A stretch of 24,174 nt of DNA from positions 1 to 24,174 of the forward strand of contig CAMFEL010000010.1 of assembly GCA_945949385.1 (NCBI GenBank), in the 5' to 3' direction. Below are positions 20,172 through 24,174 of this stretch, in pieces (within the stretch, counting starts at the first letter, position 1; each line of letters starts with the position of its first letter). The stretch is from an uncultured Clostridia bacterium. GTDB lineage: Bacteria; Bacillota; Clostridia; Oscillospirales; CAG-272. The position numbers were made by a program, and so were the translations under genes. Below the pieces are notes generated by a model. It ran no database searches. It was given only the letters and a program-made list of their open reading frames with translations, and had not been told where the DNA came from.

Positions 20172-21209
20172 ATGTCAAAAATCAAAGTTGCGGTCATCGG
20201 CTGCGGAAACATCGGTCGCAGCGGCCATATTCCCGCATACATAAGCGCCGGGGACGAATGTGAGATTAAATATTTCTGCGATATTATACCGGAAAAAGCG
20301 GAAAAATGCGTGGCCGATTACGGCTGCGGCACCGCGGTCGCAGACTATCACGAGATCCTGCGCGACCCCGAGGTAGACGCGGTAAGCGTGTGCGTGCCGA
20401 ACTATATGCACAAGACAATCACCGTAGACGCTCTCAGAGCCGGCAAGCACGTGCTTTGCGAAAAGCCCGCCGCCGCCTGCTACGAGGACGCTCTGGAAAT
20501 GCAGAAAGTGCAGCACGAAACCGGTCTTACACTGAACATCGGCGTTGTCACCCGTTTCCACAAGGGCGTGGAAGCCGTGAAAAAGCTGGTCAGCGACGGT
20601 ACTCTCGGCGACGTATACCATGTGTTTATTTCCTTCAGAAGCTTCCGCGACATTCCCGGAATCGGCGGAGCCTTTACCACCAAAGCCTGTTCCGGCGGCG
20701 GAGTCCTTATTGACTGGGGCGTACACCGCGTGGATCAGGTTATGTATGTGGTAGGTGACCCCGAGCCTCTCAGCGTCAGCGCGGCAACCTTCGGCTATCT
20801 GGGAAAAGATATTAAAAACTATCACTACCGCAGTATGTGGAGTGAAGATACCAGAGACGAAAACGGCACATATGATGTGGACGAATCCTGCACCGCCGTG
20901 ATCCGTACCTCAGGTCCCGTAATAACCATGGTAGGCGCATGGGCGCAGAACATAGACGAAAACGAGCAGTATATAGACTTTATGGGCACCAAGGCGGGCG
21001 TGCGTCTGAACTACTGCGGCGGTTTCAAGCTTTACTCCTACAAGGACGGAGAGTTCGTCACCGAGGAGCCCCCGCTGCCCGAAGGAAATATGTTCAACGA
21101 TGAGATCAACGCCTTTCTGAACAGCATAAAGACCGGCGAAAAAGAGCGTTCCCATATCGACTACGCCGTAAAGACTTCCATGATACTTCAGGGCGCCTAC
21201 GATTCCTAA
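20172..21209 (+). CDS. Gfo/Idh/MocA-family NAD(P)-dependent oxidoreductase, apparently truncated at the C-terminus
   Basis: Such enzymes oxidise or reduce sugars, inositols and related compounds with NAD(P). The N-terminal Rossmann motif is AVIGCGNIGRSGH (7-19) and the family signature is CEKPAA (96-101). The C-terminal alpha/beta domain includes GGVLIDWGVHRVDQ with the putative catalytic Asp/His. ATG 20172 starts the conserved KIKVAVIG strand; AAAGGA lies 14 nt upstream. The product is 345 aa. The TAA at 21207-21209 is followed in the same frame by ESGREVLLDSYPKL and a second TAA at 21252-21254; that tail is typical of the family C-terminus, so the TAA looks like a nonsense mutation (or a read-through site). 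The substrate cannot be assigned. Confidence 0.93.
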   Translation: MSKIKVAVIGCGNIGRSGHIPAYISAGDECEIKYFCDIIPEKAEKCVADYGCGTAVADYHEILRDPEVDAVSVCVPNYMHKTITVDALRAGKHVLCEKPAAACYEDALEMQKVQHETGLTLNIGVVTRFHKGVEAVKKLVSDGTLGDVYHVFISFRSFRDIPGIGGAFTTKACSGGGVLIDWGVHRVDQVMYVVGDPEPLSVSAATFGYLGKDIKNYHYRSMWSEDTRDENGTYDVDESCTAVIRTSGPVITMVGAWAQNIDENEQYIDFMGTKAGVRLNYCGGFKLYSYKDGEFVTEEPPLPEGNMFNDEINAFLNSIKTGEKERSHIDYAVKTSMILQGAYDS

Positions 21210-21254
21210 GAGAGCGGAAGAGAAGTGCTGCTCGACAGCTACCCCAAGCTGTAA
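21210..21254 (+). pseudogene. Detached in-frame C-terminal tail of the Gfo/Idh/MocA gene
   Basis: Directly after the TAA at 21207-21209 the same frame encodes ESGREVLLDSYPKL, then TAA. It has no start codon or ribosome binding site of its own, and the sequence reads as the natural end of the preceding enzyme (compare the common GREV-type endings in the family). Confidence 0.75.
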
Positions 21255-21294
21255 GCCGTAAGCTGCGATAAACCCGATTTGTACACATACAGTA

Positions 21295-21321
21295 AAAAGG
21301 ACTGCATTGCGCAGTCCTTTT
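21295..21321. terminator. Bidirectional terminator between the oxidoreductase and liv genes
   Basis: AAAAGGACTGC (21295-21305), a 5-nt loop, then GCAGTCCTTTT (21311-21321) form a perfect 11-bp stem with A and T runs at its ends. It serves the + strand oxidoreductase and the converging - strand liv operon. Confidence 0.88.
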
Positions 21322-21413
21322 CTTTTACGAAATATCAAAATATCAACAAATAATAATTCTCTTTTTCACGCGGAGCCACGGCAAAATCCCGTGCCGCACC
21401 CGTCCGTCAAAAA

Positions 21414-22163
21414 TCAGCCGCCCAGATATGCTTTTCTAATCTCCTCGCTGGCGGCAAGCTCCTTGCCCGTGCCGGACATTACAATCCTGCCGGACTCCAG
21501 AACATAAGCCCTGTCTGCCACCTGAAGCGCCATTTCCGCATTCTGCTCCACCAGAAGTATGGTAGTGCCTCCGCGGTGAAGCTCGGAGATTATATCGAAT
21601 ATTTCCTCCACCAAAAGAGGGGAAAGTCCCATAGACGGCTCGTCAAGCATCATAAGCCGCGGGCGGCTCATAAGAGCGCGGCCCATAGCAAGCATCTGCT
21701 GCTCGCCGCCGGACAGCGTTCCCGCCACCTGCTTTTTGCGCTCGTATAGTCTGGGGAAACGCTTGAACACGTTTTCCAGATCCTCTTTCGACGCCTTGCC
21801 GCCTTTGCAGAATGCGCCCATCTCCAGGTTTTCCATAACCGTCATCTGCAGGAAAATGCGCCTTCCCTCGGGAACGTGGGCAATGCCCATGGACACCATT
21901 TTGTATGCCGGCGTTTTTACAAGATCGCAGGTAACGGGCAAATCCTCTCCGCTGCGGTCAATGGAGGTAGTGTAATATGTGATATTGCCGCTGCGGGGAC
22001 GGATAAGTCCCGTGACGGTATGCAGAGTGGTAGTTTTGCCGGCGCCGTTAGCACCGATAAGCGCCACTATCTCCCCCTGATTTACCTCAAAGGACACATC
22101 CTTTATGGCGTGTATTTTGTCGTAATATACGTTGATATCCTCAACCTTCAGCATTGTCTGCAT
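21414..22163 (-). CDS. livF: Branched-chain amino acid ABC transporter, ATP-binding protein LivF
   Basis: One of the two ATPases driving branched-chain amino acid uptake. Walker A GANGAGKTT, Q-loop region, signature LSGGEQQML, Walker B LMMLDEPSMGLSPLL and the H-loop region LLVEQNAEMAL are all present. The C-terminus SEEIRKAYLGG is typical of LivF. ATG 22163 (MQTMLKVEDINVYY) is given as the start; GTG 22178 overlaps the AAAGG ribosome binding site, and ATG 22154 is also possible. It is the last gene of the liv cluster, 68 nt after livG. The usual length is about 235-250 aa. Confidence 0.95.
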   Translation of the reverse strand: MQTMLKVEDINVYYDKIHAIKDVSFEVNQGEIVALIGANGAGKTTTLHTVTGLIRPRSGNITYYTTSIDRSGEDLPVTCDLVKTPAYKMVSMGIAHVPEGRRIFLQMTVMENLEMGAFCKGGKASKEDLENVFKRFPRLYERKKQVAGTLSGGEQQMLAMGRALMSRPRLMMLDEPSMGLSPLLVEEIFDIISELHRGGTTILLVEQNAEMALQVADRAYVLESGRIVMSGTGKELAASEEIRKAYLGG

Positions 22164-22231
22164 AAATTCAAACCGCACCTTTCGTAGAGTTGCGGCGCGC
22201 CGGTTTCCGGCACACCGGAGACTTTTCAGCC

Positions 22232-23083
22232 TCAGCCCACATCTCTCTTGCCGAGATAAGCCTCAATGACCGTGGGATTGGAGCGGATATCATCCGCAGT
22301 ACCCTTTGCGATGATCTGACCGAAATTCAAAACGCAGATACCCTCGCATATACCCATAACAAGCTTCATATCGTGCTCGATAAGCAGTACGGCTATCTGG
22401 AAGGTATCGCGAATTTTGACGATAGTCTCCATAAGATCGGCGGTCTCCGCAGGGTTCATGCCCGCCGCGGGCTCATCCAGAAGCAGAAGGCAGGGGTCTG
22501 TTGCCAGAGCGCGGACGATCTCCAGTCTGCGCTGTGCGCCGTAGGGCAGATTGCCTGCTCTCCAGTTTGCCTTGTCCTCCATATTGAATATGGACAAAAG
22601 CTCCATGGCTCTCTCGTGGGTAGCCTTTTCCGTTTTCCAGTAGGAGGGAAGACGGAGAATGCCCTCGATCGTGCTGTATTTCTTGGAATTGTGCAGACCT
22701 ATCTTAACATTGTCCTCCACCGTCAGGTTGGAAAACAGACGGATGTTCTGGAAAGTGCGGGCAATACCCATTTTGTTTATCTGCACGGTAGTTTTGCCGG
22801 AGGTATCCATACCGTTCAGCATAATAATGCCGCGGGTGGGAGTGTACACCTTTGTCAGCAGGTTGAAGACCGTGGTCTTTCCCGCACCGTTGGGGCCGAT
22901 TAGTCCCGCTATTTCGGTCTTGCCCACGGTAAAGTTGAAATCGTCAACGGCGCGAAGTCCGCCGAAATCAATACCTAAATGACTGCACTCCAGCACGGGA
23001 GTGGAGCCCAGGTCTCTTTCGGGAATAATGGAATGGCTGGGAACGGGCACCATCCTGCCCTTTTCAAACTCGAAAGCAGACAT
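22232..23083 (-). CDS. livG: Branched-chain amino acid ABC transporter, ATP-binding protein LivG
   Basis: The partner ATPase of LivF. Walker A is GPNGAGKTT, the signature is LPYGAQRRLEIVRAL (the degenerate LivG-type instead of LSGGQ), and Walker B is LLLLDEPAAGMNP, followed by VLLIEHDMKLVM. The C-terminus NPTVIEAYLGK is typical. It carries about 30 extra N-terminal residues before the conserved VLECSHLGIDFGG. ATG 23083 shares a base with the livM stop (TAATG), so translation is coupled. Confidence 0.96.
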   Translation of the reverse strand: MSAFEFEKGRMVPVPSHSIIPERDLGSTPVLECSHLGIDFGGLRAVDDFNFTVGKTEIAGLIGPNGAGKTTVFNLLTKVYTPTRGIIMLNGMDTSGKTTVQINKMGIARTFQNIRLFSNLTVEDNVKIGLHNSKKYSTIEGILRLPSYWKTEKATHERAMELLSIFNMEDKANWRAGNLPYGAQRRLEIVRALATDPCLLLLDEPAAGMNPAETADLMETIVKIRDTFQIAVLLIEHDMKLVMGICEGICVLNFGQIIAKGTADDIRSNPTVIEAYLGKRDVG

Positions 23084-24174
23084 TACTGCACCTCCTCTTC
23101 CTCGCCGTTGCCTTTATGCGTAATTTTCCGCCAAAGCCGACCCACGGGATCGGTTATCTTGCCGATAAGACGCTTCATGGTGGGGTTGTTGGTCACAAGC
23201 ATTATGATAATAAGCACCACCGCGTATATAAGCATTCTGTAATCGGAGAACTGACGCAGAACGGTCTCGGGCAGCATATACAGCACGGTAGCCGCAATAA
23301 CGGAGCCCAGCATATTGCCCAGTCCGCCAAGCACCACATAAACCAGTATCAGTATGGAGGTGTTGAAATCAAACTTGTTGGCCGTAATGGTGTTCTGACC
23401 CAAAGCGTATAAAGCACCTGCGGCGCCCGCCATAGCGGCGGAGATTACAAACGCCATAAGCTTATACTTAGTAACGTTTATACCTACGCTCTCAGCGGCT
23501 ATTCTGTTGTCACGAAGAGCCATAATAGCTCTGCCGGAGCGGCTGTTTACCAGGTTGAATATTACCACAAGGCAAAGCATTATGAGGACAAAGCCCGCGG
23601 TAAAGGTGGATATTTTCGTAATACCGGAAATACCGTTAGGTCCGTTCAGTATCATTTTGCCGCCCTGCTGAAGTCCCAGGTCTCCGTTAAGAAATCCGAT
23701 GTGAACGCCGTTGGAGTCGCTGCCCACATAAAGGTTGGTAACAACCGTTTTGATTATCTCTCCGAAAGCAAGAGTAACGATAGCAAGATAGTCGCCGCGC
23801 AGTCGCAGAACGGGAATACCCACAATGACGCCGGCAATGGCAGCAAACACGGCGCCCACAACCAGTGCTATAAGTATGCGCAGCCAAACAGGTCCCACAG
23901 CGTCCTTGAGAAGCATTGCCACCGTGGTACCCGTAAATGCGCCCACGCTCATAAACCCGGCGTGACCCAGGGAAAGCTCGCCCAGAACGCCTACGGTCAG
24001 GTTAAGGGAAACAGCGGCAACAATATATGCACAGCAGGGCACCAGAAGTCCCTTCATTGTGGAAGAAAGGAAGCCGGTAGCCGTAAGTATTATCATTACG
24101 GCATATGCCGCAATGACCGTGCCGTAGGTGACAAAGGATTTTTTTGTATTCTTTGAAAGCTTCATTCCCGTCAC
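23083..24174 (-). CDS. livM: Branched-chain amino acid ABC transporter, permease LivM (start at window edge)
   Basis: A membrane permease subunit with about ten hydrophobic helices. Family hallmarks include LNLTVGVLGELSLGHAGFMS near the N-terminus, RLRGDYLAIVTLAFGEIIK, RSGRAIMALRDNRIAAESVG with the NBD-coupling helix, and GGLGNMLGSVIAA. The open frame reaches the last base of the window. GTG 24174 and ATG 24165 are possible starts, and an upstream start outside cannot be excluded, so the end is provisional. A LivH-type permease and the binding protein would be expected to the right. A Glu-rich C-terminal tail (GNGEEEEVQ) is present. Confidence 0.95.
   Translation of the reverse strand: MTGMKLSKNTKKSFVTYGTVIAAYAVMIILTATGFLSSTMKGLLVPCCAYIVAAVSLNLTVGVLGELSLGHAGFMSVGAFTGTTVAMLLKDAVGPVWLRILIALVVGAVFAAIAGVIVGIPVLRLRGDYLAIVTLAFGEIIKTVVTNLYVGSDSNGVHIGFLNGDLGLQQGGKMILNGPNGISGITKISTFTAGFVLIMLCLVVIFNLVNSRSGRAIMALRDNRIAAESVGINVTKYKLMAFVISAAMAGAAGALYALGQNTITANKFDFNTSILILVYVVLGGLGNMLGSVIAATVLYMLPETVLRQFSDYRMLIYAVVLIIIMLVTNNPTMKRLIGKITDPVGRLWRKITHKGNGEEEEVQ

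Noticed and set aside
1..24174. tRNA or rRNA genes
   Set aside because: No cloverleaf with a GGTTCGAATCC-type T arm and no rRNA-like sequence was noticed on either strand.

Overview
The window looks like chromosome of a Gram-positive anaerobe of the class Clostridia, probably an Oscillospiraceae/Ruminococcaceae relative. The reasons are AGGAGG-type ribosome binding sites, sigma-A promoters (TTGAAA/TTGACA-N17-TATAAT types), RNase Y, the dimeric glycyl-tRNA synthetase, an LCP-type envelope protein and DUF4330 proteins. The left part is clearly AT-richer than the right part, which fits acquired DNA joined to core chromosome.

Region 1 (1 to about 5080, + strand) is the recombinase-proximal part of an integrative element. 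It opens with a LexA-like self-cleaving repressor whose promoter carries a perfect 17-bp palindrome. Three small genes follow, two of them zinc-ribbon proteins. Next is a gene-free, hairpin-rich stretch (1395-1890) ending in a leader with an intrinsic-terminator structure. Then come a sigma-70 region-4-like regulator, a MazF toxin domain fused to a C-terminal zinc ribbon, a 64-aa protein and a large serine recombinase followed by a strong terminator. The logic suggested is repressor control, a dedicated sigma-like switch, then a toxin/recombinase operon.

Region 2 (about 5080-7925) is a mosaic of accessory genes: an unknown 186-aa protein, an isochorismatase-family hydrolase and a DUF5131 (phage Gp37/Gp68-like) protein. 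Between them are repeated non-coding modules: two near-identical promoters (5091-5119, 6059-6087), two copies of a 20-nt motif (5188-5207, 5921-5940), several terminators and apparent gene relics. This is the least explained part of the window.

Region 3 (7891-18140, - strand) is a run of ten or eleven co-directional genes starting at a consensus promoter (18112-18140). In order of transcription they are a polytopic O-antigen-ligase/polymerase-like protein, DUF4330, a MraY/WecA/TagO-type phosphoglycosyltransferase, a second DUF4330, a divergent LCP protein, glyS, a LacX-like aldose epimerase, rsmA, two small membrane proteins and a NERD-domain protein. The first five look like a cell-envelope polysaccharide assembly cluster; glyS and rsmA are housekeeping genes.

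Region 4 (18242-24174) holds rny (-), a divergently transcribed Gfo/Idh/MocA oxidoreductase (+) with an apparent in-frame nonsense codon near its 3' end, and the livF-livG-livM part of a branched-chain amino acid ABC transporter (-) that runs off the right edge.
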